A DNA stretch of 64,000 nt from Membranipora membranacea (lineage: Eukaryota > Bryozoa > Gymnolaemata > Cheilostomatida > Membraniporidae). A program made the position numbers and the translations under genes. The notes under the pieces were generated by a model. It ran no database searches. It was not told the origin of the DNA and worked only from the letters and a program-made list of their open reading frames with translations. Below, one piece after another: positions 11,551 through 23,670 of the stretch. Within the stretch, counting starts at the first letter, position 1; every line of letters starts with the position of its first letter. The stretch spans positions 16,058,001 to 16,122,000 of the forward strand of contig OU612065.1 of NCBI GenBank assembly GCA_914767715.1, read 5' to 3'.

Positions 11551-14500
11551 ATGTCACATCTCTTGTCCAAATGGATTATCCTTTTCATTTGCCTACCTAG
11601 TCTTGCACTCTCACGCACACAATTTCCTTCCACAGGTGAGCGCTTATTATTATATTGTGCTGTCTGCGCTGTGATGCTTATTTTTGGTTAACTGTGTCCC
11701 TAACGTTTCCACTCGGTGTCATATGGTTTAGACACAATATTTTTGTTATTCTGGTTATGCTTTGCTGATATCAAGACTGTTTGTGTAGTTTGCCTGTGCG
11801 CTTGGACAATAGTATATATCACAGTAGCTCTTTAACTTCAATGTGTTGGAAGGATTGTTATCACAATATCCTAACATTTTAATACACTGTTCTTAGGCCA
11901 TTAGCAGGACATAAGAATCAAATGAAAGTAAACACTCACTCTTTGATATGACTGAAAACAGACCGTCATATCACTGAGTAAGGATATATATCACAGAATA
12001 AGGATATATATCCTTACTCAGTGGTCATATCTAGTTGTGATCTAGTTGCTGTTTAATCACAGAGTAAGGCTATATCCTTGCTCTGTGATATAATAATTAT
12101 ATGTGTCTGCTTATCCAGGGTGCCTTGATATAAAAATACTATGACTGATTTTGTAACCTGATGTTCAGTGGTGTGATTGTTACATTAAATACTACTGCAG
12201 CTGGGCTAGAGGTCTGTCAACGGGATACGATCTTTATTCTGTCTATTTTCAGGGGATATAAACAATATTCTTCAAAGTTTATCAAAAATGGTAGATTTCT
12301 ATAGCAGCTCTGTGGAGAAGGCTAATGTTGATGGGTTATACGGTCTGCGAGTTTTAGAAGGTAAGTTAAGCGATGCATTCTTACAGAAACATTTTTTTGC
12401 TGTTACTGTACCTGTTACTGTTGATAGAGAAGTTGGGAAGGACAGCAACCCAAGGGAGTGTCAGTGTTTGTTCTGGTTGACATTTGACAAGTATTTCAAT
12501 CCATTGTTGTTCTTAGTACTCTGTCAATGTCAATCAGATGATTATGTTGGGAGATTCAGTCTGAAACTGAAGGTCTCTGAAGATCGTAGGCTGATGAAAG
12601 TCTATAAATTTTTTTGCCATAAATAAACACCTGCAGTTGTTTTTAGCTGTTGATATTAGGCAGAGAATTGCATCCTGAGTGGATGGTCAGGATGGTCACC
12701 GTATGTGAACTACTATGATCCATATGAGTTTGTATGATAATATAGAGTATAATACGTCTCTCTAACATCTTACATTGACAGCTAGTGCGCACCATTGGTC
12801 TAAGTTGTACAAGTTGTATTACCGAGCCCTAGACATCAGGGCGTGGTAATATATGACTGTCTTCCACAAGTTAGAGGTTGATATATTAGATTCTGCTGAG
12901 TTTTGGGATGGGAGTGACATTAGAATGACTTCTTTTTTTCATGTCAGTTGAAGGCCTGGCCTGTTCATTGACAAAACTGAGTTTTCGGAGAACAACTCTT
13001 TTTATTGATGCCACATTTGAGTCAGTTATTATGGTTCTTCCACCGTTCCATATCTGCTCTCTGTTTGTGCTCAAGAATCAGGATTATATCATTTATTTAT
13101 CAATGGTTCATGGTTGGTGTTAATTCTTGAGCTCTTCTGTGGTATGCAAAGATTGGTGATTGGTGATTGGTCTGTTTGTTTATCACCATCGTGATATCCT
13201 TATTGTAGTATCAAAGGAAGCTTTCAGGTCGTTGCAGTCTTTCTCAGAATATGGTCTCTGATTAACTTTAGTTGGTTTGTATTTTGAAAGCGATGAGTTA
13301 TTTATGATGAGATATGTTATAAAGTTTTCTGAAATTCGAGGCTTGCACGCTGATGCCATCTCTAATCCTACCTGTATTTGCCTTCATTCTGATATTCCAG
13401 ATAGGTTTTTTTACTTCTTGGTACTATCTATCTTGTCTGCGGATAGGGTGATTGGAGTCAGTCGTGACAAAAATTTATGACTCGGTGTAGATTAAGTGCT
13501 CTAACTTTCATCCGTTACCAACCACCTTCAAACCTGGGTGGTCGGTAACAGATGCCAAAATCAGGGACCCAGCAAAGTTTGAGCGTTAAAACTTGACTCG
13601 CTGTGTTCTCATTCGATATATTTTCCACATTCTGATATTGACACTGAGGTTGCAGAAGAATTTTGACATAGCTAACCAAGTACACAGTGATTATTTCACA
13701 GTTTTTGACACATCATTCTCTTTGGTGACAAGCCTGATCCCTTTGTACTAAAACTGTATATAATAGCTTATAATAGCTTATAATAGCTTATAATAGCTTA
13801 TAATATATTGGCTTATATTTGATTATTTCCAGGTTCCTTGAATGATATCAAAAATTCCCCGCTGTATGATTACATAGACAGTGATATGAAGTATAAAATA
13901 TCAGACATGCAGGAAAAGTGCATCAAGCCTATCCGGCAAGGACTGACCGCTGTAGAAAGGTATTACTATGTATGCGTTTACTAACTGACATTTGAACTAG
14001 GTACAGTTTTATAACCATTTCTGACCATATCTAACTAACGCTGTTGAATTCACTGGTCATGGCCAATTTTGATTTCAGGGCCTACAGTTCGAACGCTCAA
14101 CCTCACTTCTGTACTAACTAATTTTGGCAGAATTGACTACTTTTTAGTTTTTACTATAGGAGATGCGCTATCATTTACAAACAACTCCTAATTTTGCAGC
14201 ATATATATATATATTCATGTATCAATCTTATAAAAGGATATCAATCTCATAAGTACTTGAACAAATTTGAACTACAAAGCAGTTGCATAAGTAGAAAATA
14301 TCACATATACACAAAACATATATATATATATAATATATATATATGTAGACAATATCATCCTTAACGTGCCAAATAAATTGCGACAAAAGTTGGAGCAAAA
14401 GAAAAAAGGAGCAAAATGATAACTTTTTGTGTTTGGAGGATTGAATGGTAGGGCCTATACCATATCAGAATGTCTTCACAAGACAACAGAGACTAACAGT

Positions 14501-17500
14501 CTGGAAAACATATGAAGAGAAAATCAAAATAGCTAAATAAAACATCACTTACCATCTAAACGATTGACATAACTATGTCAGAGATGTGATCCTATTTATA
14601 TATTGTCGAAATGGTTCAGCAATCATTATTGTAAAAAAATAAGAGGAAGAAAAAAATCACAATGTTATCCTGACACCTAATATTAAAGACGATGACATGA
14701 GGTCTTTGATAGATACAGTAAAAGAAACTAGCTATCCAGACAGAAATAGCTGTCTGATGGTTGACTAAAAAAACTGTTAGATTCCTAAAAACAGGGATAT
14801 TTGATGACAAATAAAAAGTATGCAGTCTGTTTTCAAAAAGTATTGCTTGCTTGCAAGATTGGATTTCAAGTAGTAGGTTGAAAACACTTTTATTAAAATA
14901 TTATGAAAGTTGTTATTGATCAACCTGGAAAGAATGGAGGATTCTATACCATTAAACTTTGACCTCTAAAAATACAAACGCTCAAAACTTGAAGGACAAA
15001 CTGGGGAACCATGTTATGAGCATGCAAGGGGATACTTGAGAACAGGACTCCTATGTTGTCCAAGTCGTAGGTAATAACAGAAAAAAAACTTTCCAGAAGA
15101 GACAAAGTATTTGAATTGTATTTCATTTGTATATGGTAAATAAATTGTGTGAATATGAGGGAATATTTGAGCTGAATTGTATTATATATTGCAAATAGCT
15201 GTTAGTTTGTTGTGAATATGTGTGTATTGTAAGTACATATAAATGAGCTGTGAGATATTTGAGCTGCATCACCTGGTCTTCTTATTTTCTTCATTTCATC
15301 GCTCATTTTTCAGCATTCCATTTTCCGGCAGTGTCATATTACTCACCTCAGAGAATCAATTTAATGTTTGAGAGTGAGAGTCATTTCACCGTCATCTATC
15401 CAGCAATATCCAGTCAGTATGGGGTTTTTAGTGACAGAGAATGACGTTGTGGGCCAGGGTTGGGAGTCAGCAGCAGATAAACATGAAGGTTTACCTTCAA
15501 AATGCTCAATTGGGTGCAAGGCTTGTGTGAAGATTGCTTATTTGACCCTTTCTAGAATGATCATAGACTGGTATATATAGTATATGGGCGTGATAACGAA
15601 TGATTAATCTTATCTTAGATCAAACTAAAGCTGATATAGGCATTCAGTATTATAAATTATACTCATGGAGGCCTCTGTCAAATTTATTGAGCACCTGCAC
15701 AATATCACGGAGTAGGCCTAAGAATATTTCTTTCTGTCCTGTGTAACACTAATAATAAGGACGTTTGTCGCAAAGATAAACCATGTGGTTAATTAGCTTG
15801 CAGTTGGTAACACTGTTCAACCAGGTGGTTTGGAACTCCCTGGTTAAACGTTTTCAAGAAATTTGTCATCAATTCATGTAACCAGAAGTATGAATGGCCG
15901 TGTATACATTAATCTATATGTGTTAATCAGGCATTTTAACTCTGTAAACAACCATGCTAATCAGTTAAATATACTTGTTGATGAAGAGCAGCTTGTGCAC
16001 AGTTTCAATTAAATGTTTGCGTTGCGTTGCGACCTATTTGCCAATTTTGCTGCTTATCTTAGTTAAGCGAAAATGAGCCTTTGCACAAGGTCAAAGGGTT
16101 GAATGTGGTGAGATAAAGCCGCAGTTGCTATTGCCATTCCAGTTTCACTAAACACAGGACTCACACCACACTGGGATATAAATATTTACAAATCTCGATC
16201 TCCAACCAATTTTGATACTGGTATGGCTTATTCTTCAAACAATGAGGCAGATGTCTCTGAAACCATTTCGCTTCTGTGTGAACAAAATGAAAGTGGAGAC
16301 ACTATTCTGCACACGTCAGCTTCTGAAGATTCTTCTTTACTCATAGCTCAGCTACTCGGTCCTCTTAATGTCGAGCAGAGGCATCTTGCGCTGAGTCTTA
16401 GGAATAAGAATGCCTGTACTCCTCTTCATCTAGCAGTGGCCCTTAACCAAACCAATTCCACTGTTGACCTCCTTCTGAAGGCGATCTCTTCCAGCCAGAA
16501 ATTGTTGCTTGAGTTCCTTGTTGCCACTGACGAAGACGATATCACTGCTTTGCAATTAGCCGTGAGGCTCTCTAAGGTAGAGTTTGTGGAAACAATTCTG
16601 AAGTGGGTGACATCAGAAAAGAGTTTTATGAAACTTCTTGGCTCTTCAGATGATATGAGACCCACTATCCTCCATGTTGATGTTGCCAAGCCCATGAACT
16701 TACAAATTATGAGAGCCATCAAAAATTCTGTTGCAAAATCAACATGGCAATCCCTTCTGCAACAAACTTGTTTAGTCCCACTGAGCAGAGATTGTAATGC
16801 AGTGTTTGAATGGTCGCCTCTACATGTTGCTGTTTTGAATAGCGAAACTAGTGACATAGACGTTGAGTTTCTGTTTGAACATCTAGAAGGTGATCAGCGA
16901 GAAAATGTGCTACAGATAAAGGACAACACTGGAGGAACTGTACTTCATTGTGCTATGTGCACCACACACAAGCACACCAGGAGTATTTTGGCTTCTTTGC
17001 TTGCTGAACCCCTAACCTATACACAGAGGAGATCTTTGTTGAATCATCAGAATCATAAAGGGTGCACCCTACTGCATATAGCTGCTGATATTAAAAATGA
17101 CCAAGAGACAGGATATGAGGATATAGGATTCTTAGCAAATAAAAACATACAGATCGGACCTGATGTTGATCACATCTTGGCATGGCCGAACACTGCTGAA
17201 CTGAAAGCTCAAAGACAGGAAGTTATCCTATTCATACTTAGAAATCTGGACCAAGATGATAGATGTGCTCTACTCAAAACAGTGAACTCTAAGGGCCAGA
17301 CCCCACTACATATTTTGGTTGCCTCCTCCAGTGACTTGGGGCACAACTTTGTACCAGGTTTACTCAGAGCAGTGTTGGAACTACTCGATATGGAGATAAG
17401 ATATGACTTAATGTCATTGGAAGATAACCAAAATGAGTCTGTTTTTGACCTTTTACTTTCAAGGGCAGTACTGAATGACCCTCAGTCTCTTAAAGAGAGC

Positions 17501-20500
17501 CTGAACTGTTTGAGTTCAACTCAGGTATCAAAACTTCTCACAACACCTACTCTTAGCAACTTTTTCAACTTCCTCCATGTATCAGTTAAGAGCACTGTTG
17601 ATGCCCTCAGTATTGTGTTAGGAAAGCTTGATGAAGACGAGTGCTTGAGAATATTGGATCAAAAGTTTGAAGAAGAGTGGAAACTGACTCATGTCATTGC
17701 ATCGCAGTCTGAGTATGATTGTCTCAGTTATTACCTGGACTCTGTAACCGAAACTACCAAAGATAAACTGATTCTGCTGCATGGGAGTCATGATCAGAGT
17801 GTAAAACCACTACATCTAACAGCCCAACTAGAGAACAATGCAATGATTCATAGTGTTTTAGCACCACTGAAACCTGGAACATTATTTCCCTTTGTGCTGA
17901 CTATGAAGAGCGGCATATTTGAGTTGGATGCCAAATTCAGTGATAGTATAGGTGGATTGCACGGTATTGATGATCAATATTTGAAGAATGCTGTTCAGCT
18001 TTGGATCAAGACTCCAGATGTAACACGGTCTGAGGACAGTCTAAAATCGAGTGGCTTGGAGCACATTTTGGATTATCTAGTTCCCCTCATAGGTAAAGTT
18101 ATCTAAGGCTCAATTGCCCTATCATTCTCAGCATCTCATTACCACCACCATGTTGATTATATGCTAGGTTGAGTCTGCTGTTTTGGTGGATATATTCATA
18201 ACGGTTTGCATAAATATGTTGTTTGCTTAGCGGGAAGATTTCAGACTCGCAGCAAAAGGAATTCCAACAGATATGATTGATGCCTAGAGAACCCAGCCAA
18301 ATTGGTTGCTCTTGCAGTTGTTTGCTGAGGTTGGACATGTTGATGTCCTTCACCAGGATGCTACTAGTAGGGTTGCAAAGCTTCATGCATGTGATATCTA
18401 CTATTTTTTAAGGTAGAAATGGATTATGATGAGCGAAATAGGTGCTCTGTTTACTTCTGATAAACTCTTTGCCAAGTGGTTATAGCGCCTTTATTGTCTT
18501 ATACAGGGTATGAAGATCACATCCTAAGATGGCGTGATTACCAAGGTAACACTATGCTTCATTATGCTGCAATGATCAACCATGAAAGATTCATATTCAA
18601 AGTACTGGAAACCCAGAATATTTGCGAAATATCAAATGCCGTGCTTCAGAAAAACTGGACTGGTTGTGTGCCATATTACATAACAGGCTGCCGGATGATT
18701 AAAAATGTGCTTGCATGGACTGAAAAGCAAACGGGTTCCTATCATCTTCGTACCCCTCCTAATGTGGCGATATTCTACATGGAAGAAGACCGGCCTGGAG
18801 CAGAGAAAGAGCGTAATACTCTGGATAAAGCTTTTTCAAAATTGGGCATGCAACCTCTGGTGAAAGCAAATCCAACAGAAAAAGATATTTATGAGAATAT
18901 CCGCCGTTGCCAACAGGGAAATGTCTCTGCACTGATAGTTGCTATCATGAGCCATGGAGATAGCGGGACTGTAAAGCTCAAGGATAGGGAGATGCAAATA
19001 CAAGACATAATCAAACAGATGAACTCTACTGAATTGAAGAGAACACCTAAGGTTGGTGAATTACGACTCCTCATTCAACTAGGAATAAAAAACCCTCAAT
19101 TCGACAAACCCTGCCAATTATGATTAAGTTCTGTTCAATCAAAATTGGCATCTTGAGGTATCCCCTATGAAGTTATGTGTTATCAAGCTTTATTAGATAG
19201 CCAGCTGTTTACCATGTGGTCCAGTTTACTGTGTATCTTCATCTATTGCAGGTACTTATCTTGCAAGCTTGCCAATCTGAAGATAATCAGCATCAACAGG
19301 GTATAAACATACATGGTAAGAAGATAGTGTTTTTAAGCTGTTCAATCTTGCATAACTGGGCTTCTAGTTGAAAAACGAATACTTACTCAACATCAGTACT
19401 AGCAAGGAGTAACAGCGACCCTGTTACTCCTTGGTACTAGTTGCCTAACTATGACATGTTTTATTATTTATGTGTGTAGCAAGTCATAGTAAGAGTTACA
19501 ATAGAAAGGTCATTCATAAAATGTTTTGTTTTCAGTATTTTCAATGTCTTTAAAGGTAACAAAGATGCTGGGCCTGGGGCATTCGCTAATGCTGAATATG
19601 TGGAGGTTGAGAGAAGAGACAAAGAACATCGCCAGGAAATGCAGAGAATGCGACAGATAGCCAGAAACGCGAAGAGAAATCATTTTGACATCGAAGGACC
19701 AGACATGATTGTTTTTTCCTCAACCATCAACAATGCGATATGTAGTCGTAATCTGATGATTCCCGAGTTTGTTTCACTCATCGATAAATCAGATGATGAC
19801 ACCGACTTTCTAGAGATAGCTAGACTAACAATAGGTAGAGTAAGAGATGCCACGGGAGACTCCCAAATCCCTGAGATACGAAGCACCATGGAAAACAAGT
19901 TGCGCTTGAAACAGATATTCAAAGACGAAGAATATTACAAATCAAGAATCAAGCGAGACATAAAAAGTTTCATCGGAAACAGGATCAAAGCGTCTGCGGC
20001 TTTCGGGTTTGCTCAGACAGCAGCCTCTTTATTTAGACATGTGGGCCAGAGAGCTATTGAGCACGTTGCTGAAAAAGTGATCGAAGGCATCGAGAAACAT
20101 TAATTAACACTATTATGAGAGCATTGCATTTATCGAAAAATTATAGATATCTGTTTTAAATATAGTGAAGATATTATTCTCATCCTATATTTAGGACCCA
20201 ACCCCCCCCCCCCCCCCCCCCCCCCCCACTACCATCTGGTTCAATGCTGAGTGGCCCGGATTGTGTCGATGTGTCAGGGGAACCTTCAAAATAAACTTTG
20301 AATAAATTAGTACACTGTTTCTCTCTTATTTGCTCTTTAAATTGGTAAATATTAACTGGATGTTTTGATTTACAATACAGGACAACATGTTGGAAGGCAT
20401 TTGGAATGACGTTCTTTGCCTGATGCAACCTAAAATTGACTGTGCATCTAATGAGCTGACTGAATTTTCCAAGCCTGTAAACTTCAACTCATTTCGCTTT

Positions 20501-23500
20501 CTTTCCATACGTTGATGAAGATTTGTGTTTTTTTTCGGCGTATACAACGGGCTACAACTACAACTGATGTAATAACATGTGGGAGGGAGACAATGGATTA
20601 GAAATACAGTTATGATCACAATGGATAAATTTTTTGCAATCATCCCGGAAGTTTTTCTAGATCCTTGAAATATCATCTTGACAGTGTTCCATTACTGAAT
20701 CAAAAGATGAGTTTGCACTTTATCTCATCACTATTCGTGAAATTTTTTATTCTTTCATAACATGTATATGATTGAACCAAATCAAGATGTTAGGACATTC
20801 TTCCATTTTTGGAACATCCTTGTAATGATTACTATGCCTGATATCACTTAACATTTTGTTTTGTTCTGCAGGCGAGACCCTAAACAGTTCCTCAGCTTGA
20901 AGCCAATAGTTGCTCAGCCTTATTATGCAAAGCCAGTGCCAAGACTCATTAAACCGGAGCTGAGGTGGAGGTTTGCACTCAACATCCATGACAGTTTTCA
21001 GAGTAAGATAGGTCATAATTCCTTGCCATTTTTCTCCTTTACTAGATGGTGTTATTTACGCTGTGATTGTTGGTAACACAATGCAAGTATAAAACCCTTA
21101 GTTTATCGATAATAAGACTACTGTACTGTGACGTGCGTCTGTATGTTTATTTGTTTGACTGGCTTTTTCAGTCTGAATAACTCCCAAAACCTTTGTTACG
21201 ATCCTTTTATTATGTGAAGTCAGGTTGCTCAATTCTTCTCCCTGCTGGGATCTGCTGTATTAGCGGTGCCGTAATGTATGGGTTTAAGTAGTATGTCTGT
21301 TATGTTTTGGTCTGCTTGACTTTGGTATGGTTGCACAAACAGTCAGTCAAGGTGCTAGTTTGTGAGGGTCCAGTGCAGTATGTTATGTCCCCTGAGAAAT
21401 GCTAGTGGTGGTATTTCAACAGAATGGTAACCTGTGCATTAATATATGATCAGTTAATTCTTCTCCCAGTAGTATAACCTACTGTCTGTGTTTACAGTCT
21501 TTGACGAGAAGCAGAGTGATGCATGCTTTGGCAATCTCTTCTCTGCAAGGGAATTGGGAAGATGCACTATAGACACTAAATGTATTAGATTAATAACCAA
21601 ACCTAACCTCAAGAGTTATCCCCTAACACATCAAATATTATTCAGCATAGAAGTAGATAAAACAGTAAGTTTCCCAGATCAGAAATACTGAGCGAAGGTG
21701 AGCGAGTCACGCCAGAATTGTAACACCACTCTCCTTGAAAACTGTCCTAAAACTATTGTCTTGTCATGACATAGCGTAACCAGGTGCACACACGCTTATT
21801 TATATGTTTTTTGATTAGTTACTAGAATGAGTTTGATCCAGTTTGCCTGCATACTAGTTGCTCCCCTTCCACTGGTCAAGCCACAAACCAGTGGCGTTAC
21901 TAGTGAGGGGGAGCAACTCCGAATACAGGTAAATGTACCAAAATTGGTCTAGTTAGATACTCACAATATTATAAGCCTTCGATGTGTTTTATTTAAATGA
22001 TTGTATTAACACCTTATCATTCAGGAAGAGTGTGCTAATCAGTGGGAAACTAAGCTGGCTGAGACAGGATATGTTAGCAACTCAGAGTTCCAGCGAGAGT
22101 GGTGTACAAACAGCTACTATGAAACTATGAACCTTGCCCAGGTTGGCAGAAACCGCCATGGCGAGCGAAAACACTTTGTCTCTTCTGACAATATTGATCT
22201 CTTCTTCGAGCACTGTAAGTTTCTCAAGTCAAATAGCGTGTTATCTGCTTGTTTTGGTCAGCCAAACACATGACACAACCTGATCGGTCTCAGTAAGTTC
22301 ATAACAGCCTAACTAATCATATCTTTATTTCCAACGGATCATCCTCGAGATTTATGGTCTAGCAGTAAATAAGTTATCCACATAAGCAGGCTCGTTTTAA
22401 AATTGGCCATTGACCTTGATACCGATGATGTGACAGAAACTTCTGGTAGAAGGAAACAAAATGTTGAATGTTGATTCCCTATGTATCTCTCACCTATCTG
22501 CTTTATTTTACAGTATTTGTATGTCCAAGTATAGGATTCTATGAGCTGCTCAAAGAAGAATACTTACCCATAGTTCTCAATGCTCAGCATGAGTCAGGAT
22601 GTTTTAAGGTAAGTGAGACTTCTATAGCAATCGGATCCCAAAAGAGTAATGTACATTCACACATGACACCTGATAATGGGAGAATCTGCTATGTTGAGTG
22701 TTTTTGCTTTCACTATATAATATAATCTCAACAAAAAGTTTAACTGTTGGATCTAGGTAAGCTCATTATAAATGGTAACATTCTTGCAACTGTAGGGCCA
22801 AAAGGAAGATTCAGAGCTTGGAGGTGGGAGAAAGTTACTGGAGGAAGTAGAACTTGATGGTAAGATCGCAGGGAATTAACTCCACATAACTTTAACCTCA
22901 CTGATGTGTTACAGTCCTCCATCTTAATCCTCCGTTAATTTTCCTCCTGAGATAATGAGTATAATATCCTATTTAGGCAAGGTTTCAAATTCCTCTACGA
23001 TCTTAGACTAGCTGCTCTATTTGTTGGGATCAAATCTTAAGATTCAAGCTTAAAAAATGACACAAAATCTTTACTCTGTTCTAGTTTGATGATGTAATCA
23101 TTTCATTTAACATCAATCTCCTGTTTAATCAGCTCGGTAAAAATAATTTGTTTCAAAATATGCAAAACAGCAGTTGTTCACCCTTTGATGATTTGCACAA
23201 CTCATCAACAATAACCCAAATTCTCTTTGACTTGAATCCCCATGAATTTGGAAAATGTACTTGAAGAATATCACAGTTTGAGTCATTCTTCATTTTTTTT
23301 AAATGTTAGAAATAGTCCAGCAAGAGATGTGATTGAAAAATACTAAGTCTGATATTTAAATTCTTCTTACTGTATATTTGCAGACGGATGTTTGTTTCAT
23401 ATGACTGCTGTTGCATCTGGTGCTTTAACACAATTCCTCAGATATTGTCTTACATTGAAATACCAGCCGGAGAAGCTGAACTTGGATCTGTTATATGACA

Positions 23501-23670
23501 ATAAGCACTATCAGGAGGCTGTGGAGGCGTCAAAATTGAGACCGAGAGAAAAATCAACCCATTATAGCTATAAATTCTATTTGGCCGTAAGCCTAGTCAA
23601 TATTATATTCCTATACATTATTATCAAACGTAAGTTGTATCGTAGTGTTATCTTCAGGAAATGTCGGTAA
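11551..23670 (+). CDS. C16orf89-like (UPF0764/DUF4735) secreted or membrane-anchored protein, 10 exons, 446 aa
   Basis: Exons 11551-11635, 12253-12360, 13833-13959, 20872-21002, 21498-21664, 21842-21928, 22025-22214, 22514-22608, 22796-22859 and 23384-23670 all join in phase and total 447 codons with the stop. Exon 1 encodes a signal peptide. Family-like blocks follow in order: NVDGLYGLRVLEG, SDACFGNL, a cysteine pair before KPNLKSYPLTHQILF, DLFFEHC, a GFYELLKEEYLP...GCF block, and DGCLFHMTAVASGAL. The vertebrate family is secreted and of unknown function. Here residues about 416-432 form a hydrophobic segment followed by a basic tail, suggesting membrane anchoring. Intron 3 (6.9 kb) holds a separate ankyrin-caspase gene; exon 3 ends in phase 2 and exon 4 needs exactly one base to complete that codon. 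The family call rests on motif memory. Confidence 0.7.
11972..12023. repeat. Palindromic hairpin, CACTGAGTAAGGATATATAT arms
   Basis: 20-bp arms at 11972-11991 and 12004-12023 surround a short loop. It lies in intron 1 of the C16orf89-like gene and shares its GAGTAAGG core with the next hairpin. Confidence 0.7.
12056..12089. repeat. Palindromic hairpin, ATCACAGAGTAAGG arms
   Basis: 14-bp arms with one mismatch surround a 6-base loop. It is related to the hairpin at 11972, and the two may be copies of one palindromic element. A half-site (CGCAGAGTAAGGATATATC) occurs near 11069. Confidence 0.65.
13514..13549. repeat. 36-bp hairpin
   Basis: GTTACCAACCACC (13514-13526) pairs with GGTGGTCGGTAAC (13537-13549), with one wobble position, in intron 2 of the C16orf89-like gene. 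Confidence 0.6.
13759..13808. repeat. 10-bp tandem repeat, about 4.6 copies of TATAATAGCT
   Basis: A perfect decamer array immediately upstream of exon 3 of the C16orf89-like gene, in the branch-point region of intron 2. Confidence 0.9.
14317..14344. repeat. AT dinucleotide run
   Basis: An (AT)n tract with one phase break. A smaller one lies near 14200. The rest of 13960-16150 is non-coding as far as I can see. Confidence 0.8.
16177..16184 (+). promoter_or_regulatory. TATA box candidate of the nested ankyrin-caspase gene
   Basis: TATAAATA lies 39 bases upstream of the ATG at 16223. This fits an independent promoter inside the host intron, with a very short 5' leader. Confidence 0.45.
16223..20103 (+). 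CDS. Ankyrin-repeat caspase-like protein, 4 exons, 1008 aa
   Basis: Exons 16223-18092, 18507-19051, 19252-19315 and 19556-20103 join in phase (1009 codons with stop). The first 625 residues carry about eight degenerate ankyrin repeats (ACTPLHLAVAL, WSPLHVAVL, GCTLLHIAADI, GQTPLHILV), and one more follows in exon 2 (GNTMLHYAA). A caspase-like domain then begins about residue 708: RPGAEKERNTLDKAF, catalytic-type His773 in MSHGDSG, Cys812 in QACQS (canonical QACxG), and a p10-like DMIVFSST at 876-883. The last 60 residues are basic and then amphipathic. Family members are cysteine proteases of cell death or innate signalling; ankyrin repeats would supply partner binding. The glycine after the QAC motif is replaced by serine, so activity is uncertain. 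The gene lies wholly in an intron of the C16orf89-like gene on the same strand. Confidence 0.85.
19396..19441. repeat. Hairpin in intron 3 of the ankyrin-caspase gene
   Basis: AAGGAGTAACAG pairs exactly with CTGTTACTCCTT around a 5-base loop, and the outer arms (ACTAG types) pair imperfectly. The mirrored copy is at about 59690-59735. Confidence 0.65.
20201..20227. repeat. Poly-C tract, about 26 bases
   Basis: Lies about 100 bases 3' of the ankyrin-caspase stop. The mirrored copy (about 58915-58927) is shorter, so the tract varies in length. Confidence 0.9.
21847..21919. repeat. Imperfect palindrome inside exon 6 of the C16orf89-like gene
   Basis: AGTTGCTCCCC near the exon start and GGGGGAGCAACT near its end pair with each other, with an inner CCACTGGT/ACCAGTGG pair. 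The whole 87-base exon could fold back. The mirrored copy keeps this. Confidence 0.55.
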
